DNA of 64,000 nt from Marisa cornuarietis (taxonomy: Eukaryota; Mollusca; Gastropoda; Architaenioglossa; Ampullariidae). A program made the translations under genes and the position numbers. Below the pieces are notes generated by a model that was given only the letters and a program-made list of their open reading frames with translations, was not told the origin of the DNA and did not search any database. Where the stretch lies: NCBI GenBank assembly GCA_004794655.1, contig SMMW01000025.1:5057001-5121000 (forward strand), given 5' to 3'. Of this stretch, positions 23,191-36,300 are shown in pieces. Position 1 is the first letter of the stretch; every line of letters starts with the position of its first letter.

Positions 23191-24560
23191 TTATAGTTTG
23201 AAGCACACTGTTCACACGAGTGCAAGTAGTGATGAGATCTAGAAGACATGGGTTATGGGTGCTGTTTTTATTTACACACTGATCTGGTTGCATGATGCCG
23301 CTGCAAAGCGACATAGGTCACAAACCAGCTCCTACCAGACCAAGACAGACCTGCAGATAAAAATCCTCCCTTCTCCTGGAGTTTTTTGAGAGAAACAAGG
23401 TGCAAGTTTGGCAGGGGGGGTCTAGTTACTGATAAATATGGATGATGTGGGCTGTGAAAAAGATTTGCATTATACAGCTGAAGGAGAAAGGTGAGAAGGG
23501 AGTAGTTGTGATATATTTACTGAAGCCCAGCCGCGTGCTGCTGTTTACACTTAGCAATGCCCACCACATTTTAAATGGTCTGATTTACCTTATCAAAAGA
23601 GTAAGGACAGTATATATGCTGACAATAACAAAAGGGAAGCCGATGACACAATCATATACAATGGCGTAGGAAGATGCTCAGCTTTGGGGGCCAAACTCCA
23701 TGCTGACAATAAACGATGTTAACATTCTTGGGTCCTCGGTATCTTTTCTGAGAGGACGGCTGCATCCATTGCCCCCTCCTCCCCTGGTTCCAACTCCACT
23801 GATGATGAAGGTATTATTAAGAGCACGTGAGAGTAACTCATTTCTGAAGAGGAGAGCTATTGGACGATGAACCATAAAAAAGTTATTTCACTCCACCTCA
23901 GTTATTACAAAAAAGCCCCCTTCCATCCCACTATAAAAACATTCAGCAAACAAACACAAAAATCAAATGCAAAAGCAAACAAAAACTATTTTAGAACGAA
24001 ATGCATATTTTCACTAGCAGATATTCATTACTCATGGAATTTTCACAGCTGATGAGGACCGCCAACCATTGAAAATAAGAACTACTAATTAGGCAGATGT
24101 ATACAGCGCATTTCTCCACTACATTTCCGTTGTACAGCAGATTTCATGCTCATGACGCAAAAACAAATAGTATCGAACTACAAATTTGAAATGCTGATAG
24201 CACGGTTCCAAACACAGACTAACATAAAAATGATACAGAAACATAGCAACAGAGAAATACAAGGAAGAAAAGAGAAACTGCCCATGCAGGCCATCATGCT
24301 CACTGGATCAAAAGGATTAGCAGTCAGGTAGGGGCGGAATGTGCAGCTGTTTGGTGAGCTGTGTGAAAGACAAATCTCAGCAGACAGACTAATCACAGTA
24401 CGCCCATTGCAAGTGTTGATGCATGTTCGAAGGGTGAGGAAGACAAGTAGATATATTTGGTGAGAACACAGATTGCTGGTAGAAACGTCGCATCAGCACA
24501 ATAGCAGACCCAGAATTTAAAATGTGGCAAGCAATAAAATCAATTGGAGCAGAACTTTCA
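23191..24560. other. Intergenic DNA, nothing recognised
   Basis: Between the annexin and the TIR element I see only short ORFs without family features, and a G-run (23416-23421). Confidence 0.5.
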
Positions 24561-25416
24561 TATAGGTGGTTTTACTACGTCACGGCGGGCTGTGCTATTT
24601 TGTGGGAGGGGAGAGTGGGTAGGATCGATATTTGAGAGGGGTGTGAGGTTGGGCGTCGGTTGGTGTTGTGTGTGATTTATGAAGTAGGGTTAGGGTTAGG
24701 GTTTAGGTTAGGGTTAGGTTTATGGGTGTGGGTTAGGGGAAGAGGTAGGGTTAGGTTTATATGGGTGTGGGTTAGGGGAAGGGGTAGGGTTATGTTATAT
24801 TGTAGTGAATTGAGCAGAGGAGAAATGTTTAGGACTGGTCGAGTGACGTTATGGTGAATGACATGGAGTTGTTTGAAATTATTGGCTGGTTTTAGTCATG
24901 TGATATTTGGTGCGGGGGGGGGGAGTTTGTTAGTTTGATTTCATGTTAGCAGACGATAGAAAGTCGAGAGGATTAGGGTTGAGTGTGCATGGAAATTTTG
25001 GGAAAAATTGTGGTGCAATTGTGGTTTTCAAGGAAAAGTTCAGAGGTGCAGAGTCTGGAAAGTACAGCAGAAAGAAGTTTAGAATTTACGGAGAAGTGAC
25101 AAGGTTGTTTGTGTTGAGTTTAGTGGAAGACTTTGATTTGTTTTTTGAGTTTGTACGTGAATGTGGAGGAAGGATTCGAAGAAGATGGGGAAGGCGACTT
25201 CAGGAAAAATTTTGTTCATTTCTGGATATTATTTCTCGGAAGAATTGGAGGAAGGATTCGGAGAAGATGAAGGAGACGATATCAGGGGAGTTTAGCGAGG
25301 AGAGAGAGAGAGAGAGAGCGCGCAGAAGATGAGTGACGTAATAGTGACGTCACTAATTTGGATAGCTCCGCCTACAGGTAAGCCATTTTTGTTATGGTGT
25401 CGCAAAACCACCTATA
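24561..25416. mobile_element. Terminal-inverted-repeat element carrying telomere-like repeats
   Basis: The left end TATAGGTGGTTTTAC (24561-24575) and right end GCAAAACCACCTATA (25402-25416) are inverted repeats with one mismatch in 15. The outer TATA allows a TA target duplication (Tc1/mariner-like) but does not prove it. TGACGT-type motifs lie subterminally on both sides (ACGTCAC near 24577; GTGACGT near 25332 and 25346). The inside holds degenerate TTAGGG repeats and a 129-codon ORF (24943-25332) with a basic, Arg/Lys-rich translation that I do not recognise. A GGAGGAAGGATTCG motif is duplicated at ~25165 and ~25246. No transposase is visible, so it is probably non-autonomous. Confidence 0.6.
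24682..24796 (+). repeat. Degenerate (TTAGGG)n interstitial telomere-like tract
   Basis: Three near-perfect TTAGGG units (24687-24703) are followed by variants, with TTTATGGGTGTGGGTTAGGGGAAG-type text repeated twice about 50 bp apart. TTAGGG is the telomere repeat of molluscs and most animals. Its position inside a TIR element argues against a chromosome-fusion scar. Confidence 0.75.
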
Positions 25417-28277
25417 AGAAAGCTGTTCCTCAATGGGTTCGGAGCAGAGAAAGTGTTAATTTTAGAGTGAAGTAGAGTAAATGTCACAGATATGGCCGTA
25501 GAATCCGTTAGTCGGCGAAAACAAGCTGACGCAGGTATAAAAACACAATCCTGAACAAAACAAAAGCACAGATGAACAGCTGACATCAACATTAACGAAA
25601 ATCACTGGCAACGGCAGAAAGAAAACGTAGGATGAGGAAAAAGACGAAGAGCAGTCTAGGTGAAGTGACATTTAATACTTTCTAACGTTCGACCCTATGC
25701 CCACCCACTCGCCTCTCTGTATTACATGAACTGTACAACAAAAATTTTGTCACAGCTATGATATACATAGAAAAGCAAAGCTCAGAGCTACCCGACTACC
25801 CTAGAGCATCAAACAAGCTGTACATTATTATGGAAAAAAGTTACTATGAAAAGGAAGAAAATATACAGTAAACAGCAGTCACTTGGGTGAATGGCAAAAA
25901 CTCAGTTGTCACTTGTGGGGCGAAACTACGATCTACAAGTGGCTTAATTAAGAGAAAGCAAATTCATTCTCCACTACTTACAGTGCAACTAGTGATTTAA
26001 ATATTATTTCGAGAGCGATAAGAAGATATTATCAATGATGACCTGTGTTTAGGAACAGATAACGAGCACTTTTGGACGAACTGAACTGAATGGTCAGATT
26101 CAATTATTTTTTCGCTATGTCTGTAGGAAAAGATGATAGAAGGACCAGATAAACTCGATGAATGACAAATTAAATAAGGAAATCTGAAGGCAAAATCGTT
26201 GACCTAATGGTGCTCAAAATTCTGCTATGAACAATCAATACAACTTCAGCAAATTATGTCCGTGCACATGAGTACCAGTAACCCATCCCAGGAATTACCA
26301 TTCTTAAGCAATAAAACGCACTAAAACAATTATTGTATACGTTTTGGGTCTGCTGGCTTGAGTAACTGTACAGTTGACCTGGAACGTTTGATTTGTAGCA
26401 AAAGCAACAGAAAAAATCACAGTAATGTTCTCTTTACCGCGAGGCTTTATTGAAAGTTGTGCTGTATAATTTAAACGACAAAGTTTGCTGAAAAGATTTG
26501 CATGTTAGTGTTAGGTGACTGTAGTAAGCTGTAAAACACAAGAGTAAGCTGGCGCACTCATGCGCAGTCAAATGGACAGGTAGAGGTCTATCGACGCCAA
26601 ATGTGTGGCTTCACTTGTAATAAAATTATACTTACAAGAAGCAGAAATTACTAGTTTAGTTATTTCTTTTTTGTCATTAGAAATCTTCTTCATCATAAAC
26701 TGTCATCATTTTTGTCATTTTCGATTAACGGCCCAAGTATTACAAGTTAAAGAAAATATTTAATCGAAAATATTTAAGTAGTGAAGTTCAGTGAGGAGAA
26801 TTACTAGTACTCACATGAATAGAATTGTTCAAATAAGACACTCAACAAGGGCTGAAGTTCGAAAAACATCATAATCCTCAGATCTTTTCCTAATCAGAGT
26901 AAGCAAAACTTAATTGTTTAGGAAGAATAGCCCAATAATAAGCCACAATAATACACGTTAATAGTCAAAGATAGTAGCGTATCAGTTGTACATGTTACTG
27001 TAAACACCTAGACAGGCCCCCACAACCATGACTGTTGGGGCAGTGATGTTTTTCAAGATGAGAAGGGGGAGTCGGGGAAGAGGTGCGGACTAGACACCTC
27101 GATCAACATGTCACGATGAAGCATGCAAGTATGAGCCTATAGCTCGCAGGGTGTTGCCAGTAACTCCGCCCCCTCCCATTTAAAAGGTCATTATGTATGG
27201 ATTCCGTCCCTTTATCCCCACCCTCCCTAAAACAAAACAACTGGAAAAGTCTGACAAAAGGCGACACTAGGGGAGACTCCAAAAAATGTCAGTCAATGAA
27301 AACTAAAACATAACGAGTCAGCACAAAATAGCTTTCACGAAGAGGGACCCTGTAGTCCTGAACCCAAGAATTCCCAGATATGGGTAAGGTTCTTGTAATA
27401 GTTTTGGTTCTGCTATCGATAGCACTTGAGGAAAATGCGCCTTGGGTAGCGATGTGCGCACAGTACACTCGACTGGAAAAAAATGCCGAGTAATTTCTCT
27501 TGTCAGAGCGCCAGCTAATCATTCGAGACAGTAGCACCATCTTTGTGCATGAATCCACCAGCAAGGGAGCTCAACAATTGTCACAGTTTTCGCCAGTCTC
27601 CTCTAACAGTGCCAGAGTTGCACTACTGTCAGCTTTAACTACCTCCTGCAGAAAGTCTTGAGATGACCTTGCCTTTCTCTCTATCCAGTCTGTGCACATC
27701 CTGAATCAGACCTACAAACATACTGCTGCATCCACGTCTTCATCCGTTGTCATTCAGTTCGATCGCATCAAGAGGGTCCAGGACTATCCCCAAGGCAGTT
27801 ACCGGCCACATTGCCTTTTATCCACACAGGTTGAAATGATGCGTACCACTCTCGCTGCCTTCCGCGGAAACTAAAAGTGGAGTCTGGGTGGGCGAGGAAG
27901 AAACATAAGGTGGAGGTTGGGGAAGTTGGTGGGGTGTATCTTTGCCAGCTTGCGGCATTTCAACAGACTATACAAATATCACGTCTGCGTCTGTCACAGT
28001 TTTCAAGAATCGTCCACGTGCATTGCTGCTTGAGTTCTGATGCGTTGCTTTCCAGCTGAATACCAAGTAATACCATTTAGGTCAGGAACACCAGTAGTGA
28101 CGGCAATGTCTTCGCTTTCCAGCTATAGTCTGTTGGTTTTTGAAAAGAACATAAAAGTCTTTTTTTGTTTTCAACTATCGTGTATGCACGAAGGTTCTGC
28201 TAAAGTACAGGCCTAGCGCCAGTTTTAGCCACGAACTGGTGACCTCTCGGCTCAAGGGTGATTAAAAGTGCGTGACT
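25417..28277. other. Region downstream of the astacin gene, nothing recognised
   Basis: I find only short ORFs of unknown nature (for example 27289-27564 minus and 27692-27874 plus). The 3' UTR of the minus-strand astacin gene should occupy part of it. The nearest reversed AATAAA (TTTATT) that I noticed is in the GGCTTTATTGAAAG context near 26443-26456, which would give a 3' UTR of about 1.8 kb; this is weak. Confidence 0.4.
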
Positions 28278-29584
28278 CTAGCTTTCGCACTGACCGGCGT
28301 GAAGCGATAGATCGTCCAGCGCTATGTCCCCTAAACCTGATGGGGCTCCGGTCACCACAGCTTCGATGATTATCTGCAGCGGAAAGAATCCTGGTTATAA
28401 GCAGCATGTGTTACAAAATGTAATCGAATACTCGACTGTGAGGTATAAAACAACGTAGGAAGCTCAGTAAATCTCACGAGAATACGTGAATATAATCCTT
28501 TTAACTGTTGTCTGCAAAGCTGCAATGAGCGATAAAAAATAATTAAAGCAATTTTTTTAGAGTGGACGTTATTTTCTAGAAGGTGGTATATTTACTCTAC
28601 TGAGATGTCGGATATCTACGTCCAGGGCTATATATAGAGGGGTTATTCAGCACACACGAGCTGAGAAAATACGATAAAACAACCGATTAAGTCATGTACT
28701 TCAGCGGGGAGGACCACCATGCCGGCTCAAAGTAAAACAGAAATCGTGACCCACACTGACCTGGAAGTCCTGCCCGTGACTGCTCACGAATAACGACTTC
28801 CGGTGCCATTGGTTCATTTGGTTTCCGCTGATCTGCCAGCTTACTTGCTCAAGCCCAGCAGCGACGTCTTTGGTCAGGACTTTGAGGGTACCTATGTCGG
28901 CACCGTACATACTATACCACATCTGAAGACAGTAGCCCAGGAACTGACCCGACATGATGCTAGATATGAGTCGCGCTCTATACAATGGCCGGGTCCGCGA
29001 AGACTCCACATAAATGTAATATCCTGAAAATGATGAGGTCACATGTACAGCTCATCTTCGTGTCAGTCAAAACAATGCTTAGTTACAGCACAGTGTGCAG
29101 TTTAATTTTTTTTGCAGCAGATGAGCTACCGCGTTGTTCACATCTAAATACCGACATTTTTCACTAGAAGAAGCGCGTTCAGTAATCTCAACGTTATTTT
29201 CTTGTTTACAAGGTGTTTATCTCTTCACAGTTCTGTCCTTCGTAGACCGTTGGAAAACCACAGTTCATCTATGGGCGAGCAAGGAATTCCAAACAGTAAA
29301 GAGTTAAGTTCCAGAAAAAAATAAATAAAACATTCCAATGAAAACCCTTTCAAACTGACATGAACAGCAAGTCTGTAATAAGAGGAAAACGAGTTCTCAT
29401 CACATGGACTAGTCTAAGAATTGCTTCGTGGCTTCTTTACCATTGTTTCCTGTGTGGTCCGAGGAAGGGCCTGTGTCGGGGGTGGGAGTGGGTCCCTGAT
29501 AACGCCTCCAGTCAAGTTCATCGTCCAGAGCATTCCGCCAGCTGCACATGTCCTGCTGAAAGTTGCAGTCGTGACGCACAACCT
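28278..29584 (-). other. MAM domain 3 and C-terminus (exons 17-19)
   Basis: Exon 17 encodes [20 protein letters not shown] ... [11 protein letters not shown]. Exon 18 encodes GYYIYVESS ... [18 protein letters not shown] ... SGNQMNQW. Exon 19 encodes [20 protein letters not shown] and ends [12 protein letters not shown]. All four canonical MAM cysteines and the DDL/DIALDD block are present. Exon 18 combines what are two exons in MAM1 and MAM2. The protein ends eleven residues after the last DD motif, with no linker or anchor. Confidence 0.9.
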
Positions 29585-32500
29585 CTGCAGCACAAGAGAG
29601 GAGTTAAACTATGGCTTTCTTCAAAACAAACTGCAGTCCACTACACACTACGTACCTGTGTCACGTCAAAACACATTGCAATCCACTACACAGTGCTTAC
29701 CAGTATCACGTCAAAACACATTGCACTCTACTACACACTGCTTACCTGTGTCACGTCAAAACACATTGCACTCCACTACACACTGCTTACCTGTGTCACG
29801 TCAAAACACATTGCAATCCACTACACACTGCTTACCTGTGTCACGTCAAAACACATTGCAATCTACTACACACTGCTTACCTGTGTCACGTCAAGACACA
29901 TTGCACTCCACTACACACTGCTTACCTGTGTCACGTCAAAACACATTGCACGTTTATTGCTACTTAGGACTCCAATGGACATTATTTTGCTTTACGCTAA
30001 ACACTCTGCTTATGTAACTAGCACACAGACATTTGCAAATAAGAGAACACAATCTGACTGCTTGTGGGTTTTAGGTTTTGTCAGAAGTAAAATATTCTCT
30101 TACTCTTGCCGGGAATTTTACGCATTCTTCGCGTCTACAACCTGCCGTCCTGTAAAAATTTGAACCGATTTCACTCAAGCGGTATTTAAAAATATCTGGC
30201 TGGGTGGAAATTTTCACTTTTCTTGTCTTTTGAATTTTTTCACAGAGAAACTTTTCACGGCAGAAAACAACAATTGGAAATCAAGGAGCAGGTAACTCAC
30301 CACTGCACCGTCCTGCCAGGACCTCCACGCTGTCGATGGCCAGGTCGCCCCTATAGGACTGCCCCACACGGCCCTCATACACCAGCTGCAACAAACGAGC
30401 AGACAGCCGCACTGAGTATTGTAGACTGTGTCCGTATTCCAACAGACAACAAAACCTCTTTGCATCGTGTATTACATGTAGTGCAATGCTCGATGATCTA
30501 TTGCAATATTATATCATGCAATATATACAATATATATAATATTATGCATTGCCAGGCTGTGTGACCCGTTGTGCATGCTTCGCCATAATTTCCAGACAGA
30601 CATACAGACAGATAACAGGGAGATATATAGACAGAAAGACAGGCAGGCAAGTAAGGCATATAACAATGACTGGCTCTAACCCAGGGTAACAAACAAGTAA
30701 AGAAATAGTAATAAATAGCTTAGAACATTGTGCTGGCATTGAATACAACAAAATCAGGCAAAGCCACCCAACACACAATCAGATGGCCAAAAATAAAACA
30801 ACCACGAGAGCACAAAGAGTTTACCTTGTAATATTTTGGGGCTTGAAAGTCGACTTTCTCCAGAAACCACGTGTCGCCCTGGTTACCAGATCGTGACCAC
30901 AGAAGGTGTTCCGTGCCGTTGAGATGTCGAATGCGGACGCTGAGGCTGCCCATGTCCTGACCGTACATACTGTAGTAGAAAAGCAGGCAGCGCCACCCGT
31001 CACCCTGCAAGTAAAGCCGATAAACCAGTAACGCACTCGTCTTCATATAACTGTAATAAGCGTGATGATTCCCTCCCCCCCCCCCCAAGAAAAACGCAGC
31101 TTTTAAAAATCCACATAGAACAGGCTCGTATAGCGAATGTAAAAAAACGTCTTCATACAGGTTTAGCTCGATAGTATATCTGAGATTTTTGCGCAACACT
31201 GCTTACTGTATGAAAGACACGCTTTCATATCACGTTGTCACGTGACGATTTTAAGTTTCTATTCCTACTATGCTTTTCAAATGAGGATCAAATTTTTCTC
31301 ACGTGTAGCAGCGGCGTTAAGATACGTGCCGTGTCGCCCTCCAATCGTGGGCGGGAAGCCTCGATATAGAGATACTGTCCTGAAAACAAAACCCAATAGA
31401 TCCGTATTCAGTGTAGAGATATTTTCATGTCGATACAAAACCAGATAACCTTCAAAGTAGAGAGATTTTCTAAAGAAATAAAACGAAACAGCGTAATATT
31501 AATATTCAAAGATATCAACCTGGAGAACAATCACTGCTCAGCCTCACTAGTGAATGTTAAGTCATTGTCTTGAAGAATCGTAATATTCGATCCTGAAGAA
31601 AAAAGACCCACTGCTTAATAGTCAACATTAAATTCGTTGCCCGAGAAGGTGGGGGGCAACGGGTCTTTTACGCCGAAACAGCAACTAATGCTATATCAAG
31701 GCAAGGCAGCAAGACCAGTAAACAGATGCCAAATGCAGAAAAAGAACAGCGTGTCCGAGACGAGACCTGAACCCAGGACAGCCAATCCTCGCTGCACTGG
31801 TGACATGCGTTAACTGTTGCGCCACCAGACCGCCTTATTTGCCACCGCTAGGTACATATATTCAGTGTATGGAAATGGATCATAGGGTGCAGACCCTGTC
31901 AATTTACTCATACAATGATGCTAGTCTCTAATGTAAGCTGAACCATGTAGGCAAGTGGGCTGAAAACATAATGATGCTGGTCTTTAATGTAACATCAGTC
32001 ATGTCCACAAGTGTGATGAAAACTCAGCTATGTCCATAAATGGAATGAACACAAAGACTGTCGCCTATAAAAGCCCAGACGAATAAAAGCAGGAAGCGAT
32101 GGCGCCCAGTAGTCTAGTGGCTAAAACACTCGCTTGTCACCTCGATCTGCAGAGAGAGGTTCTGGGTTCTGGTCTCGGGACACTGTATGTGACACCTGTT
32201 CGCAGGGCTGGGTGTCGGGGATTTTCTTCGGGTACTCCAGTTTTCCCCTCCCTCTACCCAATAGTGCGAAATGACCTCAAGGTTGAAGCACTTTGTCACT
32301 AAATAAACCAACCAACCAGCCAACAAGTGAGTAAATGAAAAAAGTTTGTTCAGTTTCTTGTCCTTTCAATTTAAATCAGAATGCCCCATATGGTACGACT
32401 ATAAAGGTAACAGTTTTCCAGCCTGCACACTTAGAGCACATAGCAGCAGGTGCACGCACTCACCCGTTGCACAGTTGACTGGATCACAGGTAGGACCGGT

Positions 32501-33300
32501 GTAGAAGGTATCAGTGCTGCCTGAATGGAGGGTCCAGTCGAAGACGTCTGTGACGTAGTCCTGGGTCCAGTCGCAGGTGCCACTGTCAAAACTACACTGC
32601 AGCGTGTCCGCCACAGTGTCTGTCACGGGACCCACAACATAAATAAATAATAAAATTCAGAAAAATAGCTAAAGTACCAAAAATATTAATGTCCGAAGAA
32701 AGCAAAGTTACACACATGATTATTTAAGTAGTTTTCTGATTAATAATGGAAATGTGCTGTTCTGGTGAACATAGGCAATACACAGTGAAGAACAATACCC
32801 GATAGCTTTGCGGGATGGCACCGCTGAATGACTGTATGACGAAATCGTTGTATGAAAATGAGCGATGATCTAAGAAGAATATGATGACAGTATGGGATAA
32901 AAACGTTATAAAAAGCGATTTCATGTTTTCAAACCATGTTTGAACTAAATCTCCCCACATTTTGATAGAATTTAAATAAAATCAATCAGACATATGAAAC
33001 GTTTCAAACAAGAAAAAGTCGAGTCTCACAAAAATGTTCCATTAAGTCAAACAGAACATGGCAAATGAATCCAACAGGCTATGTTCTTAGAGTTTAGCAG
33101 AATGTGTTTATGGAGCAAATAGAATATGTTCAGAGAGTCAAACAGAAGCCGTCCAGACAAAGTTGAGTTAAACAGAATTGTGCTCTTATAGTCAAACTGA
33201 ACACGTTCATAGACCTAAAGACCACAAAACTCGGAGAGGTACTACCGATCGAGCTTCTGAGAAGTCCTTTAATATATATGTATATACCAACGCGCGCACG

Positions 33301-33363
<63 letters not shown>

Positions 33364-36300
33364 CCTACGGTGGGTACCCATCTGTTACCAAATGTTCAGT
33401 CGCCAGGATGTTTAACGTCAATCCAGTGAGACCAAGGAGAAGAAACAACACTTTGTGCTGCAGAGCAACGAGTATTGTGCACTGAGTATGTAAAATAGTC
33501 AAGAGGACACAACTCGGCTACTGAGACAGATAGGTGGGCAGTCAGGCAGAGAAGAAGCAGGCCGTGCAGTATCATGCTCGAGAAAACGATGAATGGAAAC
33601 ATGCCTTTCCCCTTCTGTAGGTCAAGCAGCCATTGCTACCTCACCTGCACCATCCAGGTAGAAAGAGACGAGAATCCAGGCCGTGAGGTAGGCTAGAGAT
33701 TCCGAAGGTAGTGCCGATACTCGGGGGAACATCTTAAGCGCAAGGACCCCGCACTCTGGCTCATGTCTGCGCGGCGTGAGATTGGCGGCAAATGAAGGGC
33801 AAGGAGCGAGAGCATCGCTTGTGAAGATGAGCTGCAAGAGAAACCTAGTCCATTGGCCGCCAGGACACGAACTTCCGTGAGTGGCGTTTTCCGCAGACTC
33901 TATCTCTTACTGGCAGGCCATCCACCAGACAGGGAGGTCGTTTGAACGGGCACGCCCGTCTCCCTCTTTCATGATCTACAATGATCATGGGGTTCAGAAG
34001 AACACATGGTGATGCAAGGTCTTGTTTGGAAGACGAACATTATACAATCTTAAATCTATACAGAGGCATGAAAAAACGGAACGATCAGACTCTTTTCTCC
34101 TGACAGAAGGAAAGCTTTAAATGCATAAAATAGTACCTTTATCACAAAAAACTCCCGAAGCAGACGAGTGGAGGAAACAGAAGGATGTGTACAATTCATT
34201 AACATCACCGACTGTTTTCTGAACATTATGGTGTCATAGCAAGCTGCTTAGGAAGAAGACCAGAGTTACCTCATGACTTCATGGAGAGAGAGAGAGAGTT
34301 TTATGATTAAGATTTACAGACCAATGATAGTTGTCCACTTTAGATATGGTTGTTTTCCTGTACTTTGCACTAGCACATACTCATTTCATTCAAATCAAGA
34401 GGAGTAATAGTAGAAACACGTTTTAAACAAACTTATTTGAAAAGTCTTGAATTTCATTGGCAAGTCGGCAGTTTGTAGCGTACTCGTGACAAGTCTGGAT
34501 GTTAACCTATTTTCTTTTTAAAAGTTAAGTTACATCCCTTTACGTACGGAAACATTCTTCGACGTTTTAGTGATCGATAATCAGATCAGCAAATCTCTTA
34601 TTACGCAGTTTTATTAGCAAATATTATTGGGAAAAAAACTCCAAGATGTTTCCACTGTGTCTATTTGCGATTTTCACAATTTTTGTATCTCGATAACGAA
34701 ACAGTACTTCAACTAAACTTTAGTAACATCTAATAAACGATCATATCATAGATTATATAAAGTTTGGTAGGTCATAATATTCAACAACTTCTTTCATGCG
34801 GAACATTAAGGAGAAGCAAATGCAAGATGAAAATACTGGACACGACTCCTCTCATATTATTCGAAGCGCTTCCGGGCTGTCGGAGCTCGCGTGCCATCAA
34901 GACAACACTAACCCTGTTGTTTTCCAGCTCAGTCGCTGCGTATTTCAGTTTAAACCACACCCTATCCTGTCGAAGACATTGGGATACATGCGCAAAATGA
35001 AGCAAAACTCAACATTTCCACCCTTATGTGCTGTCATTTAGAAAAGTGTTAATTTTTACACATTGAAATGTTTTTCAATGCTATACACTGTTCGATAAGA
35101 TTTAGAGTGTTAGAAAAATTTATCAACAATTGAAAATGAAACTGGCGTCCGTAAAATAAATAAGTAAACAATGCGGATTTTTGGGTAGTTTATCAATAAA
35201 GAAATTTCTTGAACTATTTAAAGATCAAGTTTAAAGGACTTTTTTGATTTACTATGTACGCACATTTTATTGTACTTTCTGATACATAACAAAATGTGAC
35301 AACGGATCTGTTGATGAAAATTCGGTGCAAGCAGACCTATCAACGACCGATGCCCCGAAATTTGCAACGGAAAAGCAAGGGAAATTCATCAAGAAATGTG
35401 TGTCAGCTTAGCCTTAAAATCTGAAGAAGCACTTTCTCTCATTGCATCCATGTGACAACGCGCCATCGTGTTCGTTCCTCACTTGCTGTATCGTTATTCT
35501 TGCTCCTTTTAAAGGTTCTCTCGTCACACCTACATTTTAATCTAATCTTGCTCATTTAAATGTTCTCTAGTTACACCTCAACTTTGTTTCAGCTTGATTG
35601 GCAAAATTCTTCAAAAATATAGTCTGACGATCAGTGTAGAACTTACGGAAATCTGTATCTAACGAGAACAATTTAACCATAACTAAACTATCAGAAAAAT
35701 ATGGAATATTATCCACTAAATTTACTCACAGAGCAAGTAAGCCAAGAAAAGATATTTTGTAGCACAAACTAATGATCTGCAGCTTCGTGGGAAGCTGAGG
35801 GAAAGAGTATGTATCAGTTTATGACTGTCTGTCGTAATAAGCCATCATTTCGCTCAATGATCATAAAATTGATCGTGGATAAAGTTACTTGAAAAAATTT
35901 AATCATTATTTCATTGTAGAAGAATGTGGATAGGACATGTACAGATGAGATGATGAAGCTTGGCATGCATGCTGAAGCAAAACGCGGGATGATGCAATTC
36001 CGCGCTGGTCGGGGCGAGTATTTGCCTGTCTGTGGATTGTGTGACGTGCTGCTGACACGGTAGCACAGGAACAGCTTGAAGACGATCTGATAGAATGCTA
36101 TGTGCCTGGTACAACATGTCTGCCTACCTGCTTATTATTCCCTCCTCGTTTTGTAATACCGTAGAAGCCATCTGGTATTCACAGCGACAGACATAAGTTC
36201 TTACGGTCCACTCGTAGCGTACTGCATCCTGTTTTGAACGCATTTAATTCATGTACCAAGAAAGATAAAATTCTTTTCAAGGATGTGGTCTCCCTTTACC

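Larger units (their letters stand above)
30301..32619 (-). other. MAM domain 2 (exons 13-16)
   Basis: Exon 13 (32619-32464) encodes [20 protein letters not shown] ... DWTLHSGS. Exon 14 (31379-31303) encodes [20 protein letters not shown]. Exon 15 (31004-30825) encodes [18 protein letters not shown] ... SGNQGDTWF. Exon 16 (30385-30301) encodes [18 protein letters not shown] ... GRCS. The order and the four cysteines fit the MAM family. Exon 14 is only 77 bp and was recognised by phase and motif, not by ORF length. Intron 13 contains two SINEs. Confidence 0.9.

Noticed and set aside
24682..24796. Telomere-like repeats as evidence of a chromosome end or fusion
   Set aside because: The tract is short, degenerate and lies inside an element with terminal inverted repeats.
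29360..30163. 267-codon plus-strand ORF with 15-residue repeats
   Set aside because: It is an artefact of the 45-bp minisatellite, whose unit lacks stop codons and is a multiple of three; no domain is present and the strand is opposite to the gene.
33396..33602. 68-codon minus-strand ORF with a signal-peptide-like start
   Set aside because: No splice or promoter support and no family; hydrophobic starts of this length are expected by chance.
33645..33831. GC-rich minus-strand segment with a good acceptor (ctcttgcag) and donor (gtgagg)
   Set aside because: At 187 bp it would break the frame between exons 12 and 13 and gives a stop in the required phase; it does not resemble a MAM exon.
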